DNA of 64,000 nucleotides from Streptomyces sp. F63. Lineage in GTDB: Bacteria > Actinomycetota > Actinomycetes > Streptomycetales > Streptomycetaceae. The notes beneath the pieces were generated by a model. That model ran no database searches and was not told where the DNA came from. It was given only the letters and a program-made list of their open reading frames with translations. The position numbers and the translations under genes were made by a program. This document shows, piece after piece, positions 42,700-52,030 of the stretch. The number at the start of each line of letters is the position of its first letter. Position 1 is the stretch's first letter. The stretch is from positions 62,001 through 126,000 of the forward strand of contig NZ_JAGPXX010000004.1 in the NCBI RefSeq assembly GCF_018070345.1, read 5' to 3'.

Positions 42700-44151
42700 T
42701 CAGGCCGGGCCGCGCGGGGCGCGCAGCGAGGTGAGCGGGCCGCCGTGCAGCGGCTGGGTGCGCCACTGCGCGGCGACCGTCCGGTCCGCGAGGGAACAGG
42801 TCAGCGCCAGGCGGTGCGGGGTCTCCAGGAACACCGTCTCCACCGCCAGCGTGCCGGCCTCGGTCCAGCCGCCGCTCACCGCGGTCGGGACGGGCTCCTC
42901 GGCGACCCACCAGCCCTCCCCTCCGATGCGCAGGTCCAGCCGGTCCGGCCGGTCCGGCCGGTCCCTTTCGCCGGTGAGCGTGAGCGTCCAGCCGTCGCCG
43001 CCCCGGGCGAGCCGGGCCGCGCGGACCGGGCCCGCCGCTCCGGAGGACGTGAACTCGGCGGCCGCCCAGTCCCGCGCCCGTTCCGGGGGCGCGGACCGGC
43101 CCGGGGCGGGCGGCAGCGCGAGCCGCCCGAGGCGGTCCCGCAACTCCGCGTCGGCGGCCTCCCGGCCGGCCAGCGGCGCGGGGCCGAAGGCGGGCAGCAG
43201 ATGCTCCCAGACCAGGTTCAGGAACTCCGGCATCCGCTCGGTCGCCGCGGTCGTCGCGATCACGGCGTCCTGCTCCGGCAGCACCAGGCAGAACTGGCCG
43301 TACGCGCCGTCACCCCGGTAGCCGTGCCGGGACATCCAGAACTGGTAGCCGTAGCCGTGGTCCCAGTCCCGCCATTCCGCGTCCCCGATGGCTCCGGCGG
43401 TCGGTGTGCGGGGACGCGTGGCCCGGTCCACCCAGCCCTCGGGCAGCAGCCGCCGGCCCTGCCGGACCCCGTCGTCCAGATACAGCTGCCCGAGCCGGGC
43501 CACGGCCTCGGTGGTGGCGTGCAGTCCGCTGAAGCCGAGCTCGCGGCCCGTGCGGTCGCGACGCCAGAACACCTCCCCGATGCCCAGCGGGTCCAGCAGC
43601 CGGGGCCGCAGATAGCCGGTGAGCGACTGTCCGGTCACGCGCTGGACGATCGCGGCGAGCGTGTAGGTGGCGGGCTGGTTGTAGGCGAAGACCGTGCCCG
43701 GGTCCTCGTCCGGCGGCAGCAGCAGGAATCCCCGGACGGGCTCGGCGGGGTCCCGGCGGTAGGCCTCCTCGACGGTGTCCCGCCGGTGGCCGCTCGCCAT
43801 GGCCGCCACGTGCCGCACGAGCAGGGCCCGGCTGCGCGGATCGGTGATGCCGGCCTCGAACTCCGGGAAGTACGAGATCACCGGCGCGTCGAAGTCGAGC
43901 AGGCCCTCGGCCTCGGCCAGGGCGGCGGCGGTCCCGGTGAAGCTCTTGCTGAGCGAGTACAGCAGGTGGGGGCGCTCGGCGGTGTACGGCGCCCACCAGC
44001 CCGAGGCGACCGGGTGCCCGTGCCGCACGATCACCAGGCTGTGCGGCTCGATCTCCGGGGCGGCTTCGAGGGCGTCGAGGAAGGCAAGGACGCCGGACGC
44101 GTCGACGCCCTGGGCGGCGGGGCCGGAGGGGGGCGCGGCGGGGACGGTCAT
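42700..44151 (-). CDS. serine hydrolase of the beta-lactamase (S12/class C) superfamily
   Basis: A 483-residue protein from the start at 44151 with a beta-lactamase-like domain (about 20-340) and a C-terminal lipocalin-like beta domain (380-480). The nucleophile motif SLSK is at 66-69 (LLYSLSKSFTGTAAA), and the Tyr motif is in FAYNQPATYTLAAIVQRVTG. The HGYGYQFWMSRHGYRGDGAYGQFCLVLPEQD segment is typical of esterase/peptidase members (EstB, CubicO). There is no signal peptide, so it is cytoplasmic and unlikely to confer penicillin resistance. It lies 72 bases from the rarA stop, on the same strand. Confidence 0.85.
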   Translation of the reverse strand: MTVPAAPPSGPAAQGVDASGVLAFLDALEAAPEIEPHSLVIVRHGHPVASGWWAPYTAERPHLLYSLSKSFTGTAAALAEAEGLLDFDAPVISYFPEFEAGITDPRSRALLVRHVAAMASGHRRDTVEEAYRRDPAEPVRGFLLLPPDEDPGTVFAYNQPATYTLAAIVQRVTGQSLTGYLRPRLLDPLGIGEVFWRRDRTGRELGFSGLHATTEAVARLGQLYLDDGVRQGRRLLPEGWVDRATRPRTPTAGAIGDAEWRDWDHGYGYQFWMSRHGYRGDGAYGQFCLVLPEQDAVIATTAATERMPEFLNLVWEHLLPAFGPAPLAGREAADAELRDRLGRLALPPAPGRSAPPERARDWAAAEFTSSGAAGPVRAARLARGGDGWTLTLTGERDRPDRPDRLDLRIGGEGWWVAEEPVPTAVSGGWTEAGTLAVETVFLETPHRLALTCSLADRTVAAQWRTQPLHGGPLTSLRAPRGPA

Positions 44152-44223
44152 GGGAGCATCCTGCCCCGGCCGGCGGACCCCGGTCGAGGCGCTTCCCGGC
44201 CCCCGCCGCGAGAGTTGCGCCGG

Positions 44224-45768
44224 TTACCCGGCGCTGCCCTTCCCCGGCTCCGCCCGCTTCTCCGGGTTCGCCGACTGCCCCGGGTTCGCCGACTGCCCCG
44301 GGTCCTGCCCGCGCTTCTCCGGTCCGTCCCCGGGCCGCTCCGGCACTCCCCCGGTCCCGGCCGGCCGCCCCTCCGCCCCCGGCCGGGCCGGGGCGCGCTC
44401 CGGCGGGCGCGGCAGAGAGGCCTCGCCGCGGAGGCGGGCCCGCACCCGCTCGGCGACGTCCGCGTAGCGGGCCTCCGTCCCGTAGCGCGTCGGCTCGTAG
44501 TAGCGCTTGCCGTGGACGGCGTCCGGGGCGTACTGCTGCGCGGCGATGCCGCCGGGGACGTCGTGCGGATAGACGTAGCCCTGCGCGTGGCCGAGTTTCT
44601 GCGCGCCCTGGTAGTGGCCGTCGCGCAGATACGGCGGTACGGGGCCGGCCAGCCCGGCCCGTACGTCCGCGAGGGCCGCGTCGATCGCGAGGTAGGCGGC
44701 GTTGGACTTGGGCGCGAGGGCGAGGGCGATCACCGCCTGGCCCAGCGCGATCCGGGCCTCCGGGAAGCCGATCAGCGCCACCGCCTGGGCCGCCGCGACG
44801 GCGGTCTGGAGGGCCGTCGGGTCGGCCATGCCGATGTCCTCGCTCGCGGAGATCATCAGCCGCCGGGCGATGAACCGGGGGTCCTCGCCCGCCTCGATCA
44901 TCCGGGCCAGGTAGTGCAGCGCGGCGTCCACGTCCGAACCGCGGATGGACTTGATGAGCGCGCTGGCGACGTCGTAGTGCTGGTCGCCGTCGCGGTCGTA
45001 CGTCACCGCCGCCCGGTCGACGGCCTCCTCCAGCGCCCGGAGCGTGATCTCCTTCTCCCCCTGCGAGATGGCCGATCCGGCACCGGCCTCCAGGGCCGTG
45101 AGCGCGCGGCGGGCGTCGCCGCCGGCGATCCGCAGCAGGTGGTTCTCCGCGTCCGCCGTCAGGGAGACCGCGCCGCCGAGCCCGCGTTCGTCCGCGACGG
45201 CGCGGCGCAGCAGATCGCGCAGGCCGTCCTCGGTCAGCGGCTCCAGGGTGAGCAGCAGCGAGCGGGAGAGCAGCGGGGAGATGACCGAGAAGTACGGGTT
45301 CTCGGTGGTGGCGGCGATGAGCGTGACCCAGCGGTTCTCGACGGCCGGGAGCAGGGAGTCCTGCTGCGCCTTGCTGAAGCGGTGGATCTCGTCGAGGAAG
45401 AGGACGGTCTCCTGGCCGTAGCCGCCGGAGGCGCGGCGGGCGCCGTCGATGACGGCCCGCACCTCCTTCACCCCGGCCGTGATCGCGGAGAGTTCGACGA
45501 AGCGCTTGTTGGTGGCCTGGCTGACGACGTACGCGAGGGTGGTCTTGCCGGTGCCGGGCGGGCCCCAGAGGATCACCGAGGACGGGCCCGCGGGGCCGCC
45601 CTCCCCCTCGCCGACGAGCCGGCGCAGCGGAGACCCGGGCCGCAGCAGATGCTGCTGGCCCATCACCTCGTCCAGGGTGCGCGGGCGCATCCGTACGGCC
45701 AGGGGGCTGCTCGCCGGGTCCTTGCGCTGGCGGTCCTCGGCGGCGGCGGTGAACAGGTCGGGCTCCAC
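44224..45768 (-). CDS. rarA: replication-associated recombination ATPase RarA/MgsA
   Basis: An AAA+ clamp-loader-like ATPase acting at stalled forks. The protein is 514 residues from GTG 45768 ([20 protein letters not shown]). Walker [10 protein letters not shown] is at 69-77, Walker [17 protein letters not shown] near 120, sensor 1 TTENPYF, and an SRS-type arginine finger region follows. The RarA-specific C-terminal part ([36 protein letters not shown]) is complete. The last 75 residues are a disordered Pro/Glu/Gly tail containing [12 protein letters not shown] repeats. The frame is open further upstream without family character. Confidence 0.94.
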   Translation of the reverse strand: MEPDLFTAAAEDRQRKDPASSPLAVRMRPRTLDEVMGQQHLLRPGSPLRRLVGEGEGGPAGPSSVILWGPPGTGKTTLAYVVSQATNKRFVELSAITAGVKEVRAVIDGARRASGGYGQETVLFLDEIHRFSKAQQDSLLPAVENRWVTLIAATTENPYFSVISPLLSRSLLLTLEPLTEDGLRDLLRRAVADERGLGGAVSLTADAENHLLRIAGGDARRALTALEAGAGSAISQGEKEITLRALEEAVDRAAVTYDRDGDQHYDVASALIKSIRGSDVDAALHYLARMIEAGEDPRFIARRLMISASEDIGMADPTALQTAVAAAQAVALIGFPEARIALGQAVIALALAPKSNAAYLAIDAALADVRAGLAGPVPPYLRDGHYQGAQKLGHAQGYVYPHDVPGGIAAQQYAPDAVHGKRYYEPTRYGTEARYADVAERVRARLRGEASLPRPPERAPARPGAEGRPAGTGGVPERPGDGPEKRGQDPGQSANPGQSANPEKRAEPGKGSAG

Positions 45769-45942
45769 GTCGGAAACCCTAAGGCACCGCGCCGACAACG
45801 CCGTCCGGGCCGGGAGAGGGGCCCCCGGCAGTCCGCTGCCCGGAAACAGCGGCGGCCGGCGCGGCATGCGCGCGCCCCGTCGGCGCCGCAGCGGGATGAC
45901 GGGGCGCGCGGGCGGCCGGCGCGGCCCGGGAAGGGGCCGGGC

Positions 45943-46617
45943 TCAGCTCGTCCAGAAGTCCCACCAGCGGGTCAGGATCAGCATGCCGATGGCGCCGATC
46001 CAGACCACCGGCAGCACCCAGTGGAACTCCGCCACCGCGCGGCGCAGCCCGTCCGGCGCCGGGAGGAGGCGGTGCCGGATGTTGTGCGCGGTGACGTAGC
46101 TGAACATCACGATGGTGGCGACCCAGGCGAGGTTGCACCACAGGCAGAGCGAGCCGATCACGTACAGCGACTGGTACATGAGCCACATGCAGAAGCCCAC
46201 GCCGAAGAGGGTTCCGGCGTTCAGGCCGAGCCAGTACCAGCGGGGGAAGCGGGCGCCGCCCAGCAGGGCCACGCCGATGGCGATCACCATGCCGTAGGCG
46301 ACCAGGCCCAGCATGGGGTTGGGGAAGCCGAAGACGGACGCCTGGTCGCTCTCCATGATGTTGCCGCAGGAGACGACGGGGTTGAGGCTGCAGCCGGGGG
46401 TGAAGGTGGTGCCCTCCACCTTGGCCTCCAGCAGCTTGTACTTGTCGAGGGTGATGACCCAGGCGGCGAGGAGGCCCGCCGCGCCGGTGATCACGAGCAT
46501 GAGGGCGAAGGCGCGGCCGCTGCCGAGGGCGCCGCGGACACCGGCCGCCCCGTGCTCTCCGTGCCCGCCGCCGTCCCCGTCGGTGGCGGGCAGGCCGTCC
46601 CGCTCTGTCATCGTCAT
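45943..46617 (-). CDS. vitamin K epoxide reductase (VKOR) family membrane protein
   Basis: A 224-residue integral membrane protein from ATG 46617 (MTMTERDG; ATG 46611 is an alternative). There are about five membrane segments, the first at 35-55. Active-site cysteines are in place: C158 and C161 in SLCLWCNLAW (CxxC) and the shuttle pair C76/C84 in GCSLNPVVSCGNIM. The family re-oxidises DsbA-like proteins and passes electrons to quinone, forming disulfides in exported proteins. No Dsb partner domain is fused. It lies downstream of the AraC-type gene on the same strand. A role in folding cysteine-rich exported proteins such as the one encoded at 48.2 kb is inference. Confidence 0.92.
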   Translation of the reverse strand: MTMTERDGLPATDGDGGGHGEHGAAGVRGALGSGRAFALMLVITGAAGLLAAWVITLDKYKLLEAKVEGTTFTPGCSLNPVVSCGNIMESDQASVFGFPNPMLGLVAYGMVIAIGVALLGGARFPRWYWLGLNAGTLFGVGFCMWLMYQSLYVIGSLCLWCNLAWVATIVMFSYVTAHNIRHRLLPAPDGLRRAVAEFHWVLPVVWIGAIGMLILTRWWDFWTS

Positions 46618-46749
46618 ATCGCCGTTTCCCGTCGCTTCCGTCGGTCCCGGCCGGTGTCCGGGCGGGCCTCCTGCCATTGTGGCACCGGTCGCCGCTCTCC
46701 CCCGGCCGGTCAACCGGATGAGGGACGGCGGCCGCACATTCTTCCGCAC

Positions 46750-46775
46750 CCGCCGTACGGCGGCCATAAGGCCGC
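46750..46775. repeat. overlapping palindromes upstream of the VKOR gene
   Basis: CCGCCGTACGGCGG (46750-46763) is a perfect 14-base palindrome, directly followed by GCGGCCATAAGGCCGC, a 6-bp stem with an ATAA loop. They lie in the 200-base spacer between the AraC-type gene and the VKOR gene. They may end the first transcript or bind a regulator of the second. Confidence 0.45.
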
Positions 46776-46817
46776 AGCGGCCTCGCCCGCGGGCGGCTCC
46801 GGGCGGACCGGACCGTG

Positions 46818-47912
46818 TCACCGGGACAGGCCGGACTCCGGCTCGCCACCGGGGCGGCCGCGCCGGGGACTCCGCGGTCCCGGGGGCCTCTCGCCGTCGT
46901 CCTCGGCGGTCCCGGCGAGGGCCGCGGCGCGGTACCGGCCGGGAGGCGCGCCCACGGCGGCACGGAAGGAACGGCTGAATTCGGGGGCCCGGGTGAACCC
47001 CCACCGGGTGGCGATGGCGTGGACGGTGAGATGGCGCAGGGCCGGGTCGGCCAGATCCCGCCGGCACCGGTCCAGACGCCGCTCCTTGATGTGCGCGCTC
47101 ACCGACGTGCCGTGCTCCTGGAAGATCCGGTGCACATAGCGCAGCGAGACCTGGTGCGCCGCCGCGAGCGCTGCCGGGCCCAGCTCCGGGTCGTGGAGAT
47201 GCTGCTCGATGAACGACGTGAAGCGCAGGAAGAGGACCTCCTTGGGCGACCGCGACGGTGTGGCCGACTCATCGTCCACGTGATGCGCCAGAACCGCCGC
47301 CGCCAGGTCCAGCGCGGTCTGCCCCAGCCGGACCCGGTCGAGCGCGGGCCAGCCCGCCGACGGCTCCTCGGTCAGCGTGTGCACGAACCGGGCGAAGACG
47401 CGGCCGATGCCCCGCGTCCCGGGCAGCGGCACCGCCAGCAGCCGGTCGATCTTGGAACTCGGCAGGGGCAGCAGTCTCTTGGGAAACTGCAGCAGCAGCG
47501 TCTCGGTCGGGCCGGTGTCCTCGACCACGGCCTCGAACGGGCGCGAGCTGTCGTAGACGACGAGGCTGCCGGGCTCCAGGCGGGAGCGGTTCCTCGCCTG
47601 CTCGATGCCCTGGTGTCCGCTGCGGACCACGGCCAGCTGGTACCACTCGGGGTCCAGCTGCCGGATCAGGGCCGGTGTGCGCTGGGCGACCAGCGGCCCG
47701 TAGGACGTGACGGTCAGCCGGGCGGCTCCCAGCACCGTGGCCCACAGCCGCGCCTCGAACGAGGACGGGTCGGTGACCTTGATGCGGGTCCTCATCAGCG
47801 CCAGGGCCGTGACCTCCGTCCAGGCGTCGAGGCGTTCCCGGGCAGGCAGAGCGGTGCTGTCGAAGACGATCTCCACAGGATTCCCTGGCCCCCGGTCCGC
47901 AGTGATGTCCAC
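46818..47912 (-). CDS. AraC-family transcription regulator
   Basis: About 364 residues from GTG 47912; GTG 47876 (VEIVFDSTALPARERLDAW), with AGGGA five bases upstream, is an equally good start. The N-terminal part (to about 220) is the AraC_binding_2 cupin-like sensor domain common in Streptomyces (FEARLWATVLGAARLTVTSYGP, SLVVYDSSRPFEAVV, LLQFPKRLLPLP). The C-terminal double HTH spans roughly 245-345: FTSFIEQHLHDPELGPAALAAA, VSLRYVHRIFQEHGTSVSAHI, ERRLDRCRRDLADPA, then AIATRWGFTRAPEFSRSFRAAVG. The inducer is unknown. It is divergent from the secreted I36-like gene and a candidate regulator of it. Confidence 0.93.
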   Translation of the reverse strand: MDITADRGPGNPVEIVFDSTALPARERLDAWTEVTALALMRTRIKVTDPSSFEARLWATVLGAARLTVTSYGPLVAQRTPALIRQLDPEWYQLAVVRSGHQGIEQARNRSRLEPGSLVVYDSSRPFEAVVEDTGPTETLLLQFPKRLLPLPSSKIDRLLAVPLPGTRGIGRVFARFVHTLTEEPSAGWPALDRVRLGQTALDLAAAVLAHHVDDESATPSRSPKEVLFLRFTSFIEQHLHDPELGPAALAAAHQVSLRYVHRIFQEHGTSVSAHIKERRLDRCRRDLADPALRHLTVHAIATRWGFTRAPEFSRSFRAAVGAPPGRYRAAALAGTAEDDGERPPGPRSPRRGRPGGEPESGLSR

Positions 47913-48155
47913 GGGACGGGCCTTGCTGAACGCCGCCCGGACATCTGTGCACTGTGCGGCAAGGGTAGTGCACCGGTGGCCAATGACATGTCGCGGACAA
48001 CGCGCCAGGCTGTGGGCGTCCCGGCGAGCCGGGCTGTGGCGCGATTCCGCCGGAGAGGCCGGGGGGCGCACCACCGTCCACGCCGGGCCGAACGACGTTT
48101 CACCACCAGGAACACCAGCACATTGACCCGTGTGCGAGAAAGTGGGGAAGATCCC

Positions 48156-48557
48156 ATGCGCAAGATCCGTACGACCCTGGCGGTCGCCGCCGCGACGGCC
48201 GCCGCGGTCGTGGCCCTGCCCGGTACGACCGCGACCGCCGCCCCCACCCCGTGGGAGTCATGCGTCAGCGGAAATGTCTGTTTCTTCACCGGTCGCGACG
48301 GCACCGGCCTCATGTGCGCGTGGAGCGTGGCCGACCCGGACTGGACCCAGGGCACCAGCAAGTGCTCCTGGTCCCAGACCGACGAGGTGAAGTCCGTGTG
48401 GAACCGCGGAACGAGCTCCAGCTTCACCGGTGTCGCCTACTACCAGTGGAAGGACTACAACACGCGCAAGGGCTGCACCCCGCAGGGCAAGCGCGGCAAC
48501 CTCGCGGGCACCTACAAGCTCAAGTCCCACCAGTGGATCAAGAGCAGCTGCGGCTGA
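48156..48557 (+). CDS. small secreted cysteine-rich protein, peptidase inhibitor I36-like
   Basis: A 133-residue protein from ATG 48156 with GGGGAAG upstream. A clear signal peptide (MRKIRTTLAVAAATAAAVVA) ends near residue 29 (TATAA/PTPW). The mature protein of about 104 residues has six cysteines (36, 42, 54, 70, 107, 132), enough for three disulfides. Segments such as SCVSGNVCFFTGRDGTG and SVWNRGTSSSFTGVAYYQ resemble the gamma-crystallin-like I36 protease inhibitors of streptomycetes. The inhibitor role is by family resemblance only. It is divergent from the AraC-type regulator and followed by a strong terminator, so it is a single-gene unit. Confidence 0.82.
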   Translation: MRKIRTTLAVAAATAAAVVALPGTTATAAPTPWESCVSGNVCFFTGRDGTGLMCAWSVADPDWTQGTSKCSWSQTDEVKSVWNRGTSSSFTGVAYYQWKDYNTRKGCTPQGKRGNLAGTYKLKSHQWIKSSCG

Positions 48558-48564
48558 CGACGCC

Positions 48565-48604
48565 GGCGCCGGATGCCCCGGGTCTCCCCGCGGCATCCGG
48601 CGCC
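48565..48604 (+). terminator. terminator of the I36-like gene
   Basis: GGCGCCGGATGCC (48565-48577) and GGCATCCGGCGCC (48592-48604) form a perfect 13-bp stem with a 14-base loop, starting eight bases after the stop codon. Confidence 0.85.
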
Positions 48605-48708
48605 TTCGGCGGGACGCGGCCGCGCGCGGTGCCGGGTTCCGGCGGGGCCTGTACGAGGTGCCGTCGGCCGGCTCCCGGTGCGCGGACCACGGGAGCGTGA
48701 ACGGGGGG

Positions 48709-48744
48709 GGAGCCCGGCCGGCGGCGGAGAACCGGCCGGGCTCC
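48709..48744 (-). terminator. hisS terminator hairpin
   Basis: GGAGCCCGGCCGG (48709-48721) and CCGGCCGGGCTCC (48732-48744) form a perfect 13-bp stem with a 10-base loop, 64 bases beyond the hisS stop. It is probably also active against readthrough from the I36-like gene. Confidence 0.8.
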
Positions 48745-48808
48745 GTGCGTCAGGTGTCCGCGGCGCCGGGGGCGTGTCCCCGGCTCCCCCGGACCCGGGC
48801 TCAGCCCC

Positions 48809-50071
48809 TCAGCCCAGCGCGGCCCGGACCGCCGCGGTGATCTCGCCGGCCGGTACGGCCCGCTGCTCGCCGCTCTCCAGATCCTTGAGCTGGACCACGC
48901 CCTCGGCCAGATCCCGCTCCCCGGCGACCAGGGCGATCCTCGCCCCGCTGCGGTTCGCGGACTTCATGGCGCCCTTGAGGCCGCGCCCGCCGTAACTGAA
49001 GTCCGCCGCGATCCCGGCCCGGCGCAGCTCGGTGACGACGCCGAAGAGCACGCGGCGCGCCTCCTCGCCGAGCGGCACCGCGTACACCTGGGTGGCCGCG
49101 GGCAGCCCGAGTTCGACGCCCTCGGCGCGCAGCGCGAGTACCGTGCGGTCCACACCGAGCGCCCAGCCGACGGAGGGCAGGGCCGGCCCGCCGATCATCT
49201 CGGAGAGGCCGTCGTAGCGCCCGCCGCCGCCGACCGCGGACTGCGAGCCCAGGCCGTCGTGGACGAACTCGAAGGTGGTGCGGGTGTAGTAGTCCAGCCC
49301 GCGGACCAGCTTGGTGTCGTCCTCGAAGACCACGCCCGCCGCCGTCAGCAGCTCCCGCACCTCCTCGTGGTAGGCCGTGCAGGACGCGCACAGGTGGTCG
49401 CGCATCATCGGCGCCCCGGTGAGCTGCTTCTGCACGGCCTCCCGCTTGTCGTCGAGGACGCGCAGCGGGTTGATCTCGATGCGGCGCCGGGTGTCCTCGT
49501 CGAGGTCGAGTCCGCGCAGGAAGTCCTGGAGGGCGGCGCGGTAGACGGGACGGCACTCCCTGTCGCCGAGCGAGTTCAGCAACAGCCGGAAGTCCCGCAG
49601 GCCCAGCGAGCGGTACGCGTCCACGGCAAGGATGATCAACTCGGCGTCCAGCGCCGGGTCCTCGGCCCCGATGGCCTCGGCGCCGACCTGCGAGAAGTGC
49701 CGGTAGCGGCCGGCCTGCGGGCGTTCGTAGCGGTAGTACGAGCCGGAGTACCAGAGCTTCACCGGGAGGTTCCCGGCCTTGTGCAGATTCGCCTCCAGCG
49801 CGGCGCGCAGCACGGAGGCGGTGCCCTCGGGGCGCAGCGCCAGCTCGTCGCCGCCCTTGGTGGTGAGGGTGTACATCTCCTTGGTGACGATGTCGGTCGA
49901 CTCGCCGACACCGCGCGAGAACAGCTCGACGTTCTCGAAGCCGGGGGTCTCGGCGTAGCCGTAGCCGGCGCGCCGCAGCGGGGCGGAGATCGCCTCGCGC
50001 ACCGCGAGGTACACGGCGGAGTCGGGCGGGAGGAGGTCGTACGTGCCCTTGGGGGCCTTGAAGGTGCTCAC
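48809..50071 (-). CDS. hisS: histidyl-tRNA synthetase
   Basis: Charges tRNA-His. The protein is 420 residues from GTG 50071 ([18 protein letters not shown]); the longer upstream frame overlaps the neighbouring hydrolase and is rejected. Class II motifs are present: motif 2 [21 protein letters not shown] with the catalytic Arg, the histidine A loop [15 protein letters not shown], the glycine-rich [12 protein letters not shown], and motif 3 [14 protein letters not shown]. The C-terminal anticodon-binding domain follows ([33 protein letters not shown]). The gene begins 11 bases after the stop of the MBL-fold hydrolase gene, so the pair is one transcript. Confidence 0.96.
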   Translation of the reverse strand: MSTFKAPKGTYDLLPPDSAVYLAVREAISAPLRRAGYGYAETPGFENVELFSRGVGESTDIVTKEMYTLTTKGGDELALRPEGTASVLRAALEANLHKAGNLPVKLWYSGSYYRYERPQAGRYRHFSQVGAEAIGAEDPALDAELIILAVDAYRSLGLRDFRLLLNSLGDRECRPVYRAALQDFLRGLDLDEDTRRRIEINPLRVLDDKREAVQKQLTGAPMMRDHLCASCTAYHEEVRELLTAAGVVFEDDTKLVRGLDYYTRTTFEFVHDGLGSQSAVGGGGRYDGLSEMIGGPALPSVGWALGVDRTVLALRAEGVELGLPAATQVYAVPLGEEARRVLFGVVTELRRAGIAADFSYGGRGLKGAMKSANRSGARIALVAGERDLAEGVVQLKDLESGEQRAVPAGEITAAVRAALG

Positions 50072-50082
50072 TGGGGGAAGCT

Positions 50083-50796
50083 TCACATTCCTCGTCGTGG
50101 AACGCCCGGTGCGGACGTTCCGGGGCCGGCGGCCAGCTCCCGCAGGAAGGGGTTGGCGGCGCGCTCGCGGCCGATGGTGGTCTGGGGGCCGTGGCCGGAC
50201 AGCACCACGGTCGAGTCGTCCAGCGGCAGGCACACCCGGGCCAGCGACCGGAGCAGCTCGGCGTGGTCGCCGCCGGGCAGGTCGGTGCGTCCGACGGAGC
50301 CGGCGAACAGCAGGTCACCCGAGAAGAAGACCTGCGGCACATCGGCCCGCTCGGGCATCCGGAAGGTCACCGACCCCTTGGTATGCCCGGGCGCGTGCGC
50401 GACGCCGAACTCCAGGCCGGCCAGCTCCAGCTTCGCCCCGTCGGCCAGTTCCTCGACGTCATCGGGCTCTCCGATCGTCAGCTCGCCCATGAGCTGCCGC
50501 CCGATGGAGAGGCCGAGGGCCTTCTCCGGGTCGCTCATCATGTAGCGGTCCTCGGGGTGGATCCAGGCCGGTACGCCGTGGGCGCCGCAGACGGGCACGA
50601 CCGAGGCGACATGGTCGAGGTGCCCGTGGGTGAGGATGACGGCGACGGGCTTGAGACGGTGTTTGGCGAGCGTCTCCTCGACGCCGGGGGCCGCCTCGTG
50701 GCCCGGATCGATGATCACGCACTCCTCGCCCGCGGCGGGGGCGACCAGGTAGCAGTTGGTCCCCCAGGCCCCGGCGGGGAACCCGGCAATGAGCAC
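50083..50796 (-). CDS. MBL-fold hydrolase, glyoxalase II-like
   Basis: About 237 residues from GTG 50796 ([20 protein letters not shown]), chosen for the GGGGA ribosome site; ATG 50811 is in frame but less well placed. The metallo-beta-lactamase signature THGHLDH at 56-62 binds two metals. Further ligands lie in [29 protein letters not shown] and VLSGHGPQT. This is the hydroxyacylglutathione-hydrolase-like branch, but actinomycetes lack glutathione, so the substrate may be a mycothiol-linked or other thioester. It is followed by hisS and divergent from the cyclophilin gene. Confidence 0.9.
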   Translation of the reverse strand: MLIAGFPAGAWGTNCYLVAPAAGEECVIIDPGHEAAPGVEETLAKHRLKPVAVILTHGHLDHVASVVPVCGAHGVPAWIHPEDRYMMSDPEKALGLSIGRQLMGELTIGEPDDVEELADGAKLELAGLEFGVAHAPGHTKGSVTFRMPERADVPQVFFSGDLLFAGSVGRTDLPGGDHAELLRSLARVCLPLDDSTVVLSGHGPQTTIGRERAANPFLRELAAGPGTSAPGVPRRGM

Positions 50797-50999
50797 AATC
50801 GTCCCCAACATGTGGTCCGGTCACTGGATTCCGATCAGGTCAGAGCCTACCGGCGGCGGTCCCGCGGCCGCGAACCCGTATACGGTACGGCCAGGTTCCA
50901 CGGCGGCAGGGGCGAACCGACACGGACCGAAACTGCCGAACCGGCACAAACCCGACAGATCCAACCCGCAGACCCCCCACGTCACGAGGAGACGGACCG

Positions 51000-51839
51000 G
51001 TGGCCACGAGCGACCAGCGGCGGAGAGAACTCGCCCGGAAGAAGTTCGAACGGCAGCAGGAGCGCCGCGCGCAGCGGCGCAGGGCACGCCGCCGCAACGC
51101 GGTGATCGCGGCCGCGGTGGCCGCCGTCCTGGTAGCGGGCGCGGCGGCTGCCGCCACGGCCGGCCTGGGCGGTGACGACGGCACGAAGGACGACGCCGCG
51201 GCCTCCCCGGAGGCGTCCGCGACGAGCAAGGCTCCCGACCCCTGCGACGAGCCGGCCGAGGGCAAGCCCGGCACCGAGCAGTGGAAGAAGGAGCCGAAGA
51301 TGACGATCGACACCTCGGCCTCCTACGTGATGGAGCTGGAGACGACCTGCGGCGACATCGGCATCACGATGGACGCCGGGAAGGCCCCCCGGACCGTCAA
51401 CTCCTTCAACTTCCTGGCGGGCGAGGGGTTCTTCGACCACACCAGGTGCCACCGGCTGACCGAGTCGGGCATCTACGTCCTGCAGTGCGGCGACCCGCAG
51501 GGGACGGGCCAGGGCGGCCCCGGCTACACCATCCCCGACGAGAACCTGAAGGACCCCCGGCTCAAGGGGAACGTCTATCCGGCGGGCACCGTCGCGATGG
51601 CCAACAAGTACAACGCGGCGGAGAAGAAGGGCCGGGACAGCGGCGGCAGCCAGTTCTTCCTCGTCTACCAGGACAGCCAGCTGCCGCCCGACTACACGCC
51701 GTTCGGGACCGTCGACAAGGAGGGCATGAAGGTCCTGAAGAAGATCGCCGACGCGGGTGCCGCCGCCCCCGACGCGACGCAGAACACCCCGCCCAACGCC
51801 ACCGTTGTGATCAACAAGGCGACGGTGCGCAAGGCCTGA
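51000..51839 (+). CDS. ppiB: membrane-anchored cyclophilin-type peptidyl-prolyl isomerase
   Basis: Catalyses proline cis-trans isomerisation, here probably of exported proteins. The protein is 279 residues from GTG 51000 with GAGGAGA seven bases upstream. A very basic, coiled N-terminus (RRRELARKKFERQQERRAQRRR) precedes one membrane segment at 33-55, and a Ser/Ala/Asp-rich linker runs to about 100. The cyclophilin domain has APRTVNSFNFLAGEGFFDHT, GTGQGGPGYTIPDENL, AGTVAMANKY and DSGGSQFFLVY; the family Arg of the active site is seen as TRCHRL. The linker and the cytoplasmic tail indicate an anchored exo-protein. Stop at 51839 with a hairpin 20 bases on. Confidence 0.93.
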   Translation: MATSDQRRRELARKKFERQQERRAQRRRARRRNAVIAAAVAAVLVAGAAAAATAGLGGDDGTKDDAAASPEASATSKAPDPCDEPAEGKPGTEQWKKEPKMTIDTSASYVMELETTCGDIGITMDAGKAPRTVNSFNFLAGEGFFDHTRCHRLTESGIYVLQCGDPQGTGQGGPGYTIPDENLKDPRLKGNVYPAGTVAMANKYNAAEKKGRDSGGSQFFLVYQDSQLPPDYTPFGTVDKEGMKVLKKIADAGAAAPDATQNTPPNATVVINKATVRKA

Positions 51840-51858
51840 CCCGCCCGGAGGCCAAATA

Positions 51859-51884
51859 CCGGCCGTCCGGATGCGGACAGCCGG
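51859..51884 (+). terminator. hairpin after the cyclophilin gene
   Basis: CCGGC-C-GTCCG (51859-51869) pairs with CGGAC-A-GCCGG (51874-51884): ten paired bases, one mismatch and a four-base loop, 20 bases after the stop codon. Moderate quality terminator. Confidence 0.55.
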
Positions 51885-51941
51885 CCCGGGATTCGCCTAT
51901 GTTTGGCGTGTAACCGGTCAGGGCGTTGAGCCGGCCCGGGC

Positions 51942-52014
51942 CCCTCCTCCCCGCAGGGGGTGAGGAGGGCGGAACTGTGGACGATGCCGCGAGCCGTGCG
52001 CTCGTGACGGCATC
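51942..52014 (+). promoter_or_regulatory. structured 5' leader of the DUF349 gene
   Basis: Two hairpins precede the gene. CCCTCCTC (51942-51949) pairs with GAGGAGGG (51962-51969), extended by CCC/GGG. GATGCCG-CGAGC (51983-51994) pairs with GCTCG-TGA-CGGCATC (52000-52014), leaving a TGA bulge and a five-base loop. The second ends 16 bases before the GTG start, next to the GGAGGAGG site, so it could control translation. Confidence 0.55.
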
Positions 52015-52030
52015 ATGTGGAGGAGGCGCT

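Noticed and set aside
42700..44151. Beta-lactam resistance gene
   Set aside because: It has an SxxK motif but no signal peptide and a C-terminal extra domain; it fits cytoplasmic esterase/peptidase-type members better.
42256..47139. 1627-codon plus-strand frame spanning several minus-strand genes
   Set aside because: It crosses the serine hydrolase, rarA and VKOR genes antisense; high GC simply removes stop codons.
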